Positions 8,307 through 15,628 are shown, numbered from the stretch's first letter. The stretch is 44,988 bases of DNA from Clostridia bacterium (GCA_900751685.1 CAADSR010000290.1:1-44988), one strand, 5' to 3'. Translations and numbers: made by a program. Notes: a model not told the origin generated them from the sequence alone.

Positions 8307-8999
8307 ATGGGTACAAATATTTTAGTTGTAGATGATGAAAAATCAATTGCAGATTTGGTGGAGCTTTACCTCTGTAATGAGAATATGGACGTTTTTAAAT
8401 ATTACACTGCCGCCGAAGCTTTAGAATGTATTGAGCATGAAAGCATCGACCTTGCCCTTTTGGATGTGATGCTCCCTGATATGGATGGCTTTTCGATCTG
8501 CCAGAAGATCCGTGAAAAATATACTTTTCCAATCATCATGCTGACCGCCAAGGACGGGGATATGGATAAAATCACTGGATTGACCCTAGGGGCAGACGAT
8601 TATATCACAAAACCATTCCAACCATTGGAGTTGGTCGCACGGGTCAAAGCACAGCTGCGCCGTTACACAAAGTACAATAAAAACGAAATGGCAGACAATT
8701 TAATTGTCGTCTCCAGCCTGGTGCTTGATACCACGAGCCATGAATGTACCTTGAATGAAAAGCCAGTATCCTTGACACCGATCGAATTTTCCATCCTGCG
8801 TGTACTTTGTGAAAACCGCGGCAATGTGGTAAGTTCGGACCGGCTGTTTCGTGAAGTCTGGGGGGACAAGTATTACACAAGCAACAACAATACGATCATG
8901 GTGCATATCCGTCATTTACGTGAAAAACTGGGAGATACTTCTGAACATCCAAAATATATAAAAACTGTATGGGGGGTGGGGTATAAAATTGAGAAATGA
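8307..8999 (+). CDS. VanR-like response regulator, OmpR family
   Basis: This 230-residue regulator has a receiver domain (VVDDEKSIADLVELYLC, phospho-acceptor Asp in LALLDVMLPDMDG, IITKPFQPLEL for the Lys) and a C-terminal winged helix ending TVWGVGYKIEK. Stretches such as ADLVELYL, KYYTAAEALECI and ITGLTLGADDYITKPF closely match my recollection of VanR from vancomycin-resistance clusters. The ATG at 8307 is preferred over one at 8277 because AAAGGAAC lies 6 bases before it. The stop overlaps the kinase gene by 11 bases. No vanH, vanA/B or vanX gene is in the window, so the target is open. Confidence 0.9.
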   Translation: MGTNILVVDDEKSIADLVELYLCNENMDVFKYYTAAEALECIEHESIDLALLDVMLPDMDGFSICQKIREKYTFPIIMLTAKDGDMDKITGLTLGADDYITKPFQPLELVARVKAQLRRYTKYNKNEMADNLIVVSSLVLDTTSHECTLNEKPVSLTPIEFSILRVLCENRGNVVSSDRLFREVWGDKYYTSNNNTIMVHIRHLREKLGDTSEHPKYIKTVWGVGYKIEK

Positions 9000-10143
9000 T
9001 TTCCGTTATTTAAAACGCAAGACCCTGTCCCGCGTATTGTTCTTTTCGCTGATCGCGATCCTTCTAGGTCTTTTGATCAAATATATTCTGATCGACGGGG
9101 TTTTGCAGGACCCTTTTGCCCGCTGGAGTATTTCCGTTTTTCAAAAAGTCCTGCGCTTAGACCGCCCCACAGCAATTTCGATCTATAATGAATTATTCCG
9201 CCAAAACAAGGCCTACCTTATGATGGCAGGTTTGTTTTTGCTGCTGTTATCTGCATTTTATTACACCCTCTCCCGCTATACAAAATATTTTAATGAGATC
9301 AGCACCGGCCTGGACGCCGTTGTTGAAGACACAGGGCAAATCGAGCTTTCGCCGGAGATGGAATTTATGCAAAATAAGCTAACGGCCGCACGTTCTATCC
9401 TGCGCAAGCGCCAAGAGCAGGCACGCCAGGAGGAGCAGCGGAAAAATGACCTCGTAGTATACCTGGCGCATGATATTAAAACGCCTCTAACTTCCGTCAT
9501 CGGCTATTTGAGCCTTCTTTCTGAAATCAAAGATATGCCGGAGGAACAGCGGAACAAATATCTTTCCATCACCTTAGAAAAAGCGAACCGGCTGGAAACC
9601 TTGATCAATGAATTTTTTGAAATCACACGCTTTAACCTTCAAACGATCCCACTGGAGAAACAGCATATCAATTTATCTTTCATGCTGTTGCAAATGGCGG
9701 ATGAATTTCATCCCTTACTATCCCGCCAAAACCGCAGCATCCGTGTGGACGTCCCGGAAAACCTGATGCTCTTTGGCGATCCGGATAAGCTTGCAAGGGT
9801 ATTCAATAACATTTTAAAAAATGCTGTGGCGTATAGCCTGGAAAATACCGAAATTACAGTCCAAGCAAAAAAGAAAGAAAATACGGTCGAGATTCAATTC
9901 CAGAATCACGGGGTGATGATCCCGCCTGAAAAATTGGACAGTATTTTTGAAAAGTTCTACCGGCTGGACAGTGCCCGCTCCACAAATACTGGCGGCGCTG
10001 GATTGGGCTTAGCAATCGCCAAGGAAATCGTTGCTGCCCATGGCGGGACGATCCGTGCCCAAAGCGACCCGGACTATACAACCTTTACGATCTCGCTTCC
10101 CGCTGCCGCCCCACCTCAAGCAAGTGGGGGTTCCGCCCTTTAA
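8989..10143 (+). CDS. VanS-like sensor histidine kinase
   Basis: This 384-residue kinase has two transmembrane helices (about 16-36 and 76-96) around a short external loop. The H-box is YLAHDIKTPLTSVIGYLSLL (His near 162), the N-box NNILKNAVAYS, and the G-boxes are near FEKFYRLDSARS and GGAGLGLAIAKEI. The DHp and catalytic segments resemble VanS of vancomycin-resistance operons almost motif by motif. The protein ends in a Pro/Gly-rich tail, and the final codons lie inside an inverted repeat. Together with the upstream regulator it probably senses a cell-wall-directed signal. Glycopeptide sensing is only a possibility. Confidence 0.9.
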   Translation: MRNDFRYLKRKTLSRVLFFSLIAILLGLLIKYILIDGVLQDPFARWSISVFQKVLRLDRPTAISIYNELFRQNKAYLMMAGLFLLLLSAFYYTLSRYTKYFNEISTGLDAVVEDTGQIELSPEMEFMQNKLTAARSILRKRQEQARQEEQRKNDLVVYLAHDIKTPLTSVIGYLSLLSEIKDMPEEQRNKYLSITLEKANRLETLINEFFEITRFNLQTIPLEKQHINLSFMLLQMADEFHPLLSRQNRSIRVDVPENLMLFGDPDKLARVFNNILKNAVAYSLENTEITVQAKKKENTVEIQFQNHGVMIPPEKLDSIFEKFYRLDSARSTNTGGAGLGLAIAKEIVAAHGGTIRAQSDPDYTTFTISLPAAAPPQASGGSAL

Positions 10144-10154
10144 AACCCCCACTT
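10122..10154 (+). repeat. Inverted repeat spanning the VanS-like stop codon
   Basis: AAGTGGGGGTT (10122-10132) pairs perfectly with AACCCCCACTT (10144-10154), with the TAA stop in the loop. No T run follows on either strand, so it is not a standard terminator. It may protect the transcript 3' end or act with the A-rich tract after it. Confidence 0.6.
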
Positions 10155-10210
10155 ACCTAAAAAAAACTGCCGCTTACCACAAAGCCGGTGCCAAACTCCC
10201 TAAGACCTGA

Positions 10211-10216
10211 TATAAT
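10211..10216 (+). promoter_or_regulatory. -10 element for the LytTR/DUF3021 pair
   Basis: TATAAT lies 33 bp before the LytTR start codon. No clear -35 stands at the expected distance, which would fit activator control, possibly by the LytTR protein itself (inference). Confidence 0.5.
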
Positions 10217-10248
10217 AGCTTTAGAAAGAAACCACAGGAGGCGTGCTT

Positions 10249-10695
10249 ATGAAAATCATTATTGAACCTGCTGCTAACCCAGAACCCGAAGTCATTATCC
10301 GTGGCGGCACTTCAGAGGACGCCGTAAAGATCATATCCTTGCTCCAACAAAATCCAACGGCCCCAGCCCGCCTGTTTGGTTATTCCAACCAAACTGAATA
10401 CCTTCTTCATTTGGAGGATATTCTGTTCTTTGAGGCAAACAATAACCACGTATGGGCTGTTTGTGAAAAAGGGACGTACCAGGTCCGTTCCAAGCTTTAT
10501 GAGTTGGAACACTCGGCGCAATCCTATGGTTTCATTCGCATCAATAAAGGAATCCTGGTAAACACCAATCACCTGCTTTCTGTTGAAGCGGAATTTAATG
10601 GGAATTACACCGCAAAATTAAAGGGATCTTCAAACCCTTTAACAATCTCCAGAAAGTATATGAAAGCATTCCGCAATTATATTTTATCTTTATAG
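10249..10695 (+). CDS. LytTR-domain DNA-binding regulator without receiver
   Basis: This 148-residue regulator has a short N-terminal extension (about 1-50) and a LytTR DNA-binding domain (about 52-148) with the family features HLEDILFFEANNNHVWAVC, YELEHSAQSYGFIRINKGI and NPLTISRKYMKAFRNYI. It lacks a receiver domain. Such proteins are usually encoded beside a DUF3021 membrane protein, as here 12 bases downstream, and the partner is thought to restrain or modulate the regulator. The ATG at 10249 is chosen because AGGAGG is 6 bases upstream; an in-frame GTG at 10243 abuts that site and is too close. Confidence 0.9.
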   Translation: MKIIIEPAANPEPEVIIRGGTSEDAVKIISLLQQNPTAPARLFGYSNQTEYLLHLEDILFFEANNNHVWAVCEKGTYQVRSKLYELEHSAQSYGFIRINKGILVNTNHLLSVEAEFNGNYTAKLKGSSNPLTISRKYMKAFRNYILSL

Positions 10696-10707
10696 GGGGG
10701 ATCTATC

Positions 10708-11121
10708 ATGTTAAAAAAACTTTTAGAGTGTACCGGTATCGGCCTGGCCATCGGCTTTCTCTGCACAACGGCGCTCCTTTGGATCTATAACGCCGGCTCA
10801 GACGGCACTGCTCAAGATATGCTCGTCCAATTTACAGTCTGGTTAGGAGCTTCTTTCCTTTACGGCCTGGTCTCCAGCATCTACTGCTCGGAAAGGATCT
10901 CTTTTCTGGCCCAGACCATACTTCATTTTATCCTTTGTGCGTTGATTACGGCCACTGCCAGCTTATCATTGGGCTATTTTTCACTAAATCAGTCAGGCCT
11001 TCCGTCCCTGTTCGGCATCCTCGGCACTTTTACACTGGTTTACGCAATCATCTATCTGGCCCTCTTTTTCGTTTCCCGTCAAAACGCAAAGAAAATCAAT
11101 CAAAAACTTCAAAAAAAATAG
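10708..11121 (+). CDS. DUF3021 family membrane protein
   Basis: This 137-residue protein has four predicted transmembrane helices (about 7-28, 41-60, 72-92 and 104-124) and a basic C-terminal tail ending KKINQKLQKK, the layout of DUF3021 proteins. It is preceded by GGGGGG 8 bases before the ATG and sits directly after the LytTR gene, the classical LytTR-DUF3021 arrangement. A role as membrane partner of the regulator is family-based inference. Confidence 0.85.
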   Translation: MLKKLLECTGIGLAIGFLCTTALLWIYNAGSDGTAQDMLVQFTVWLGASFLYGLVSSIYCSERISFLAQTILHFILCALITATASLSLGYFSLNQSGLPSLFGILGTFTLVYAIIYLALFFVSRQNAKKINQKLQKK

Positions 11122-11123
11122 AG

Positions 11124-11152
11124 TTGCATTCCTGCTTCTTTTCGTGTATGAT
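11124..11152 (+). promoter_or_regulatory. SigA-type promoter for tadA
   Basis: TTGCAT (11124-11129) and TATGAT (11147-11152) with a 17-bp spacer lie just after the DUF3021 stop and 31 bp before the tadA start. Confidence 0.7.
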
Positions 11153-11183
11153 AAAATCAGTTGAAAAGACTGGAGAGAACAAT

Positions 11184-11648
11184 ATGGAAATATGTTATAT
11201 GAAAGAAGCCCTGCGCCAAGCAAAAAAAGCCTATGCGATTGGCGAGACCCCGATCGGGGCCGTTATCGTCCATAAGGGGGCGGTCATCGCCCGCGGCTAT
11301 AACAAGCGTGAAACAAAAAAAAACAGCCTGGGCCATGCAGAACTGATCGCCATCCATAAAGCCTCCAAAAAATTAGGCGGCTGGCGGCTGCCGGAATGTG
11401 AACTATATGTGACACTGGAGCCCTGTCCCATGTGCGCGGGAGCAATCGTCCAGGCCAGGATCGATCATGTTTATTTTGGCGCTTATGATAAAAAAACGGG
11501 CTGCGCCGGTTCTAAAATCAATTTATTTGAGCCGCAGCTATTTTATCATACAACGGCGGTGCAGGGCGGTATCCTGGAGGAAGAATGCGCCGCCCTAATG
11601 CGCCAATTCTTTCAGGAGCTGCGGGCAAAGAAAAAGAGCGCAAAATAA
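11184..11648 (+). CDS. tadA: tRNA adenosine-34 deaminase
   Basis: This 154-residue cytidine-deaminase-fold enzyme converts A34 to inosine in the anticodon of tRNA-Arg(ACG). The zinc site is visible as GHAEL (His and catalytic Glu, about 52-56) and PCPMCAGAI (two Cys ligands). The substrate loops GETPIGAVIV and VYFGAYDKKTGCAGS are also typical. The open frame continues far upstream, but the ATG at 11184 is preceded by GGAGAG and a promoter, and gives the usual TadA length of about 150. It ends 3 bases before the promoter of the aromatic leader. Confidence 0.93.
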   Translation: MEICYMKEALRQAKKAYAIGETPIGAVIVHKGAVIARGYNKRETKKNSLGHAELIAIHKASKKLGGWRLPECELYVTLEPCPMCAGAIVQARIDHVYFGAYDKKTGCAGSKINLFEPQLFYHTTAVQGGILEEECAALMRQFFQELRAKKKSAK

Positions 11649-11651
11649 CAC

Positions 11652-11680
11652 TTGACAAATCAAAAAAAACTTGTTACACT
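11652..11680 (+). promoter_or_regulatory. SigA-type promoter of the aroF attenuator leader
   Basis: TTGACA (11652-11657), a 17-bp spacer and TACACT (11675-11680) place transcription start near 11687, about 27 bases before the leader peptide start. Confidence 0.85.
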
Positions 11681-11713
11681 ACTGTTATATAAATTTTGAA
11701 AGGAGAAATTCAA

Positions 11714-11812
11714 ATGGCAAACCAAAACCGTTCCTGGTCAGCTGAATATTCTTATTATTACTTTAGCAGCTTCTGCTTGAGTCTTTTTGCTGTCCAACGA
11801 TTATCCATTTGA
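11714..11812 (+). CDS. Aromatic leader peptide (attenuation of aroF)
   Basis: This 32-residue ORF starts at an ATG with AAAGGAG upstream and is rich in aromatic codons. It has a Trp at residue 8, then EYSYYYFSSF at residues 11-20 (four Tyr and two Phe), and another Phe at 25. It lies between a consensus promoter and a strong intrinsic terminator that precedes a DAHP synthase gene, exactly the layout of amino-acid attenuation leaders. Ribosome stalling at the Tyr/Phe codons would be expected to prevent terminator formation when charged tRNA-Tyr or tRNA-Phe is scarce. I could not identify the antiterminator pairing with confidence; a TTTCAG...CTGAAA hairpin (11816-11832) lies between the stop codon and the terminator. 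Confidence 0.85.
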   Translation: MANQNRSWSAEYSYYYFSSFCLSLFAVQRLSI

Positions 11813-11834
11813 ATTTTTCAGACGTGCTGAAATC

Positions 11835-11873
11835 AATGCGGTAACCTGTAGCGGACAGGTTACCGCATTTTTT
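11835..11873 (+). terminator. aroF: Intrinsic terminator acting as aroF attenuator
   Basis: A perfect 15-bp stem (11835-11849 with 11855-11869), with loop AGCGG, is followed by a run of six Ts. It stands 22 bases after the leader peptide stop and 61 bases before the DAHP synthase start, so it must be read through for expression. Confidence 0.93.
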
Positions 11874-11934
11874 ATGCCCTGTTTCAAATTTATATTCTTG
11901 TAGCATGGTAGAACAGTAGGAAAAGGAGAAAAAA

Positions 11935-12948
11935 ATGATACTAATCTTGAAACCAAACACAACAACTTCACAGGCACAAACCCTATTAACACAACTCGAG
12001 GAGATGGGTTTTTCTCATCACTACAGCCAGGGGGAACAATCCACAATCATCGGCATTATCGGCGACACGTCCAAGCTGGACACCGATATGCTTCGGGCTA
12101 ATGATCTGGTGCAGGATGTAAAGCGTGTTTCTGAGCCTTACAAACTGGCGAACCGCAAATTCCATCCCCAAGACAGCCTATTCAATATCAGCGGCCGTAA
12201 TGTAGGAGCTGGTCATTTCCATGTCATCGCGGGCCCATGCTCTGTCGAGTCAGAAGAGCAAGTGACTGCGGTGGCTCAAGATGTAAAGCAAAGCGGGGCA
12301 ACCTTTCTGCGCGGGGGCGCATTCAAACCACGTACTTCCCCTTACGCATTCCAAGGCCTGCACGATGAAGGGCTGCAGCTACTGAAACAGGCAAAAAAAG
12401 TTACAGGCCTCCCTATCGTGACCGAGATCATGAACCAGCACCATCTGGAGCTGTTTGATGATGTGGATATTATTCAAGTAGGCGCCCGGAACATGCAGAA
12501 CTTTGAGCTTCTTAAAGAACTGGGCAGATGCAATAAGCCGGTCCTGCTAAAACGCGGCCTGGCAAACACGATTGAAGAATGGGTCATGAGCGCAGAATAC
12601 ATTATGGCCGGCGGAAACGAACAGGTTATTTTCTGTGAACGCGGGATCCGTACTTATGAGACCTTTACCCGCAACACCTTAGACCTATCCGCGGTCCCTG
12701 CATTAAAAGCAATTTCACACTTACCCGTTTTTGTAGACCCGAGCCATGCCACAGGACTGCCCTGGATGGTAGAGCCTCTATCCAAAGCAGCGGTCGCAGT
12801 CGGCGCGGACGGGCTGATGATCGAAGTGCACAACAACCCCAAAAAAGCACTTTGTGACGGCGCCCAATCCCTGACACCGGACCAATTTGATGATGTAATG
12901 TCCGTGATAAAATCCTATGTGGATTTTGAAGGTAAAACCATGGAATAA
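11935..12948 (+). CDS. aroF: 3-deoxy-7-phosphoheptulonate synthase, type I-beta
   Basis: This 337-residue DAHP synthase joins phosphoenolpyruvate and erythrose 4-phosphate in the first step of the shikimate pathway. An N-terminal ferredoxin-like regulatory domain (about 1-70) precedes the TIM-barrel, as in the AroF class of Bacillota and Thermotoga. Barrel motifs are AGPCSVES, the PEP-binding FLRGGAFKPRTSPY, VLLKRGLANTIEEW and the metal-site VDPSHATG. GGAGA lies 7 bases before the ATG. The N-terminal domain suggests feedback inhibition by Tyr or Phe. The upstream aromatic leader and terminator add control at transcription. A terminator follows immediately, so it is monocistronic. Confidence 0.95.
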   Translation: MILILKPNTTTSQAQTLLTQLEEMGFSHHYSQGEQSTIIGIIGDTSKLDTDMLRANDLVQDVKRVSEPYKLANRKFHPQDSLFNISGRNVGAGHFHVIAGPCSVESEEQVTAVAQDVKQSGATFLRGGAFKPRTSPYAFQGLHDEGLQLLKQAKKVTGLPIVTEIMNQHHLELFDDVDIIQVGARNMQNFELLKELGRCNKPVLLKRGLANTIEEWVMSAEYIMAGGNEQVIFCERGIRTYETFTRNTLDLSAVPALKAISHLPVFVDPSHATGLPWMVEPLSKAAVAVGADGLMIEVHNNPKKALCDGAQSLTPDQFDDVMSVIKSYVDFEGKTME

Positions 12949-12971
12949 ACCTAAAAATGAATCTTCATTAA

Positions 12972-13000
12972 TAGCTGCCGTGCACGGCAGCTATTTTTTT
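12972..13000 (+). terminator. Intrinsic terminator after aroF
   Basis: A perfect 22-bp palindrome (12972-12993) centred on TGCA is followed by seven Ts. The last two Ts are also the first bases of the next promoter's TTGACA. Confidence 0.95.
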
Positions 13001-13027
13001 GACAAATCCACGCAACAGGAGTATGAT
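12999..13027 (+). promoter_or_regulatory. SigA-type promoter for the His-rich protein/sigma operon
   Basis: TTGACA (12999-13004) and TATGAT (13022-13027) with a 17-bp spacer overlap the end of the aroF terminator. This would give basal transcription of the three-gene unit. Confidence 0.75.
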
Positions 13028-13044
13028 AAATATGACAAAAAAAA

Positions 13045-13071
13045 TGAAAGGTTTTCCTTTTTTGAATCGTA
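13045..13071 (+). promoter_or_regulatory. ECF-type promoter candidate for the His-rich protein/sigma operon
   Basis: TGAAAG (13045-13050) and CGTA (13068-13071) with a 17-bp spacer resemble the TGAAAC...CGTA promoters of SigW-type ECF factors. It lies 36 bp before the His-rich gene, in the operon that encodes an ECF factor, so autoregulation is inferred. Confidence 0.5.
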
Positions 13072-13106
13072 TTACTAGTGAAAAATAAAAAAGGAGATGA
13101 ATTGAT

Positions 13107-13385
13107 ATGATTCAATCAAAAAAACTAATCGTCCTTGCCCTGGGGGCAACCATTCTTTGCAGTGCAGGAGCTACCGCTTCCGCCCATTCCTCCCACCACT
13201 CCAGCTCTTCCTATGCTGGGCATAGCACCTACGCATACTGCGCGCAGGACAACTGTTGGGAGCAGGTCTCTCAAAACGGGGATGGGAGCTATACGTGCCC
13301 TAATGGACACAACGTAAATTGTGACGCTTCCTCCTGTGGGCAGTATCACGGAAATGGCCATCACCGGGGAAACCATCACGAATAG
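13107..13385 (+). CDS. Small secreted His/Cys-rich protein
   Basis: I do not recognise this 92-residue protein. It has a signal peptide (about 1-26, ending ATASA), a Ser/His segment (HSSHHSSSS), a central region with five cysteines (in CAQDNCW, YTCPNGHNVNC and SSCGQYH) and a His-rich end (HGNGHHRGNHHE). The paired Cys and clustered His suggest extracytoplasmic metal binding or a small zinc-knuckle-like fold (inference). GGAGATG lies about 8 bases before the ATG. It is the first gene before an ECF sigma factor and its anti-sigma factor, 24 bases upstream, with both a SigA-type and an ECF-type promoter. It could be the sensor ligand, a target or a metal buffer. Confidence 0.8.
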   Translation: MIQSKKLIVLALGATILCSAGATASAHSSHHSSSSYAGHSTYAYCAQDNCWEQVSQNGDGSYTCPNGHNVNCDASSCGQYHGNGHHRGNHHE

Positions 13386-13409
13386 GCCAAAAATAAGGGG
13401 GAAAGGGAA

Positions 13410-13895
13410 ATGAGGGATGATGCCCAGCTTCGTCTGGCAATCGACCGTTATGCCGATACCGTAAAACGCATTTGCTATATTTATTTAAAAAATGATGCGG
13501 ATACGGAAGATGTGTTTCAGGACGTATTTTTAAAATACGCCCTGTTTCCTTCTGCTTTTTCTTCGGAAGAACACGAAAAGGCATGGTTGATCCGTATTAC
13601 GATAAACCGTTGTAAAGATGTTTTAAAAAGCTTTTTCCATAAAAAAGTGGGCTCTTTAGAAGAAGCCCGGTTCCTTGCAGGCGGCAGCCAGGCAGAACAT
13701 CCCGATCTGCTTCCGGCAGTGATGGCGCTTCCTGAAAAATACAGGGTAGTCATCTTTTTATATTATTATGAAGGATATGCCGCTCCGGCCATTGCAAAGA
13801 TGCTTCATAAAAAAGAAAATACAATCTATACAAATCTTGCCCGCGCGAAAGAACAGCTGCGAACATTACTGGGAGGTGATTATCTTGAATCGTGA
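13410..13895 (+). CDS. ECF-type RNA polymerase sigma factor
   Basis: This 161-residue sigma-70 family protein has region 2 (about 8-70: DTVKRICYIYLKNDADTEDVFQDVFLK) and region 4 (about 105-155: LPEKYRVVIFLYYYEGYAAP then a helix-turn-helix in IAKMLHKKENTIYTNLARAK), without regions 1.1 or 3, as in ECF factors. GGGGGAAAGGG lies before the ATG. The next gene starts inside its 3' end, an arrangement typical for sigma/anti-sigma pairs. The likely target is the operon's own promoter with TGAAAG/CGTA elements. Confidence 0.93.
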   Translation: MRDDAQLRLAIDRYADTVKRICYIYLKNDADTEDVFQDVFLKYALFPSAFSSEEHEKAWLIRITINRCKDVLKSFFHKKVGSLEEARFLAGGSQAEHPDLLPAVMALPEKYRVVIFLYYYEGYAAPAIAKMLHKKENTIYTNLARAKEQLRTLLGGDYLES

Positions 13896-14634
13896 CCTGC
13901 AAAATGCCTTTGACTCCATCCAGGCAGATGCCCTTTTAAAAGAACGGACTTATTTTAATGTTCAGGACCGGCTTCAGCAAAAACCATATAGAAGATGGCC
14001 TATACCAGCATTGGCACTAACTTGTGTATTTTTCTGTATCCTATTTGGCGCTCATCATTTTTATTACGAGTCCTCCCGGCTCATTAGTATTGATATCAAT
14101 CCCAGCATTGAATTGTCCTTAAATCCTTTCGGAAAGGTCATCGGTGAAAAAGCTTATAACGAGGACGGTGAAAACGTAATAGCCACCCTAGATTTAAAAC
14201 ACAAGCCATATGAAGAGGCTTTATCTGAGCTGCTTTCCAGTGATGCTTTAAAACCCTATCTAAACCCGGACGCTTTCCTTATGGTGACCTTAGAAACAGA
14301 CCGCCCCGCGGAGGACCAGCGTTTATTAGAATCCATCCAGACCTGTGTTGACCAGGCACTAGCCTCCCACCACAGTGATGTTACCACCGATTATTCTTGT
14401 ACCGGCTCCCATTCCACAGAAGAAGCCCATGAGCATGGGATGTCCGCCGGAAAATACCAGGCACTTCAAGAACTATTAGAAGCCGACCCAAATGCAACGT
14501 TAGAGGAGTTTCAAGACAAAAGCATGAAAGAGATCAAGACCCATGCAGATCATTGTTCTTCCCTTTCTAATGATCCTAACGGATCAGACAGCTCCTGTGA
14601 AGCTTCTGAGCAGCACCATGACAAACACCATTAA
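13885..14634 (+). CDS. Membrane anti-sigma factor with RsgI-like middle domain
   Basis: This 249-residue protein begins at TTG 13885, 7 bases after GGGAGGTG, overlapping the sigma gene by 11 bases. The open frame extends upstream but without a better start. It has a cytoplasmic N-terminus (1-38) to hold the sigma factor, one transmembrane helix (about 39-58), then the RsgI-type ectodomain starting SIDINPSIELSLN (Asn72-Pro73) and continuing KPYEEALSELL. Family members are reported to self-cleave at the conserved Asn-Pro. The C-terminal region is rich in His and Cys (THADHCSS, SSCEASEQHHDKHH), unlike the sugar-binding modules of clostridial RsgI proteins. This suggests a metal-type signal (inference) and matches the His/Cys-rich first gene. 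Confidence 0.85.
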   Translation: MNRDLQNAFDSIQADALLKERTYFNVQDRLQQKPYRRWPIPALALTCVFFCILFGAHHFYYESSRLISIDINPSIELSLNPFGKVIGEKAYNEDGENVIATLDLKHKPYEEALSELLSSDALKPYLNPDAFLMVTLETDRPAEDQRLLESIQTCVDQALASHHSDVTTDYSCTGSHSTEEAHEHGMSAGKYQALQELLEADPNATLEEFQDKSMKEIKTHADHCSSLSNDPNGSDSSCEASEQHHDKHH

Positions 14635-14635
14635 G

Positions 14636-14675
14636 AAAAAGCGCAGGCCTTATGAATAAGGCTTGCGCTTTTTTT
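14636..14675 (+). terminator. Intrinsic terminator after the anti-sigma gene
   Basis: A 17-bp stem with one G-U pair (14636-14652 with 14657-14673), with loop TGAA, runs into a T tract. It separates this operon from the converging DUF5131 gene. Confidence 0.9.
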
Positions 14676-14716
14676 ATGAGCTGCATCAAAGGCTGTCTAA
14701 GCTTTATCCCCTTTTA

Positions 14717-15424
14717 CTACTTTTCGATATTGATACCAAACTCACGGGCTGCCCGGTGCTGCATTCTCGGATTTACTTTATGCAAAATACCATCCTTCCA
14801 AAATCTTGAGCCTGTATTTTTAAACCAAAAAGTGATCCCGGCCTCTTCGCATTGCTGCCTTAAATTTAAGATCCAATCAAAATGGCACGCTCTTGCTTCC
14901 CGGCCAGATTCCCCGCCCGCAGTCACATGCTCTATTCCATGTAAATACGGCCTTAGATCAATATCTGTCAACATAGGAACACATCCAATAATACGGTGCT
15001 TAATTGGATATTTTAAAAACAATGGCAATCTGTAATCTGCCAGCTCCTGGTTTTCAACAGTACAGCCAACGGTCACGTTCTCATAACCGTCTCCCCAGTC
15101 CTCCGGAAGAGAAATATGAAAACGGTCGATCCGTTTTGTAAAAAACATAAAATGCACATCGGAACGCTGTTTTATCATTTTCCAAGCTTCAACACGCCAT
15201 TCATCCGCTTCCAGCAGCAAAAAGTCCGTTTCAAAGCACATCCCTATAGATGCGCCGCTTTCTATTTTCATTTTATTTTTTGTTTTCATTTCAAGGGGTT
15301 TATAAAAATCAGCCGTTTTTGTGATTTCATTTTGCCCGCACCGTTTCGAATATGGCCCATAAAAATAACAATACGTGCATCCGTCACTTTGTTTATAACA
15401 TCCCGTCCATGGCTCCCATCCCAT
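14717..15424 (-). CDS. DUF5131 (phage Gp37/Gp68) family protein
   Basis: This 235-residue protein belongs to the Gp37/Gp68 family, a radical-SAM-like group common in phages and mobile DNA. It begins near GWEPWTGC, and cysteines in GCYKQSDGCTYCYFYG form C-x6-C-x2-C, the probable iron-sulfur cluster site. Other family blocks are the ETDFL segment, FFTKRIDRF, NVTVGCTVENQ, GGESGREARACHFDW and the Trp/Phe-rich GITFWFKNTGSRF. The biochemical role is not established. The ATG at 15424 is preferred over one at 15430 because AGGAGG then lies 8 rather than 2 bases upstream. The gene is isolated between convergent and divergent neighbours. Confidence 0.85.
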   Translation of the reverse strand: MGWEPWTGCYKQSDGCTYCYFYGPYSKRCGQNEITKTADFYKPLEMKTKNKMKIESGASIGMCFETDFLLLEADEWRVEAWKMIKQRSDVHFMFFTKRIDRFHISLPEDWGDGYENVTVGCTVENQELADYRLPLFLKYPIKHRIIGCVPMLTDIDLRPYLHGIEHVTAGGESGREARACHFDWILNLRQQCEEAGITFWFKNTGSRFWKDGILHKVNPRMQHRAAREFGINIEK

Positions 15425-15575
15425 TAGCATTTCCTCCTGAAGGTTAAAGTTATTTTTAATTATACTATACAGTCGAGTAGCATGTAAATAGACTCACAAA
15501 AATCTTTTCAGATTTTTATTTTTATGAAAAGTATCAAACCGCCCTTTTCTTCTTAAACTATACCAAAATACTTTT

Positions 15576-15604
15576 TTGACAAGCCCGCTTTCCTGATTTA
15601 TAAT
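15576..15604 (+). promoter_or_regulatory. Consensus SigA promoter for the HAD phosphatase gene
   Basis: TTGACA (15576-15581), a 17-bp spacer and TATAAT (15599-15604) match the full consensus, 24 bp before the start codon at 15629. Confidence 0.9.
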
Positions 15605-15628
15605 AAAAGAAAAAACATGGAGGTTTTT

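Noticed and set aside
10122..10154. The inverted repeat at the VanS-like stop codon as an intrinsic terminator
   Set aside because: No T run follows on either strand.
10935..11183. A longer tadA product starting upstream at 10935
   Set aside because: The extension overlaps the DUF3021 gene, lacks a ribosome site and lies before the tadA promoter.
11680..11934. A T-box riboswitch before aroF
   Set aside because: The leader is short, has no T-box antiterminator sequence that I can see, and contains a well-formed aromatic peptide ORF.
13033..13089. An 18-codon frame (MTKKMKGFPF...) before the His-rich gene, considered as a leader peptide
   Set aside because: No ribosome site and no terminator between it and the gene; the bases are better explained as an ECF-type promoter.
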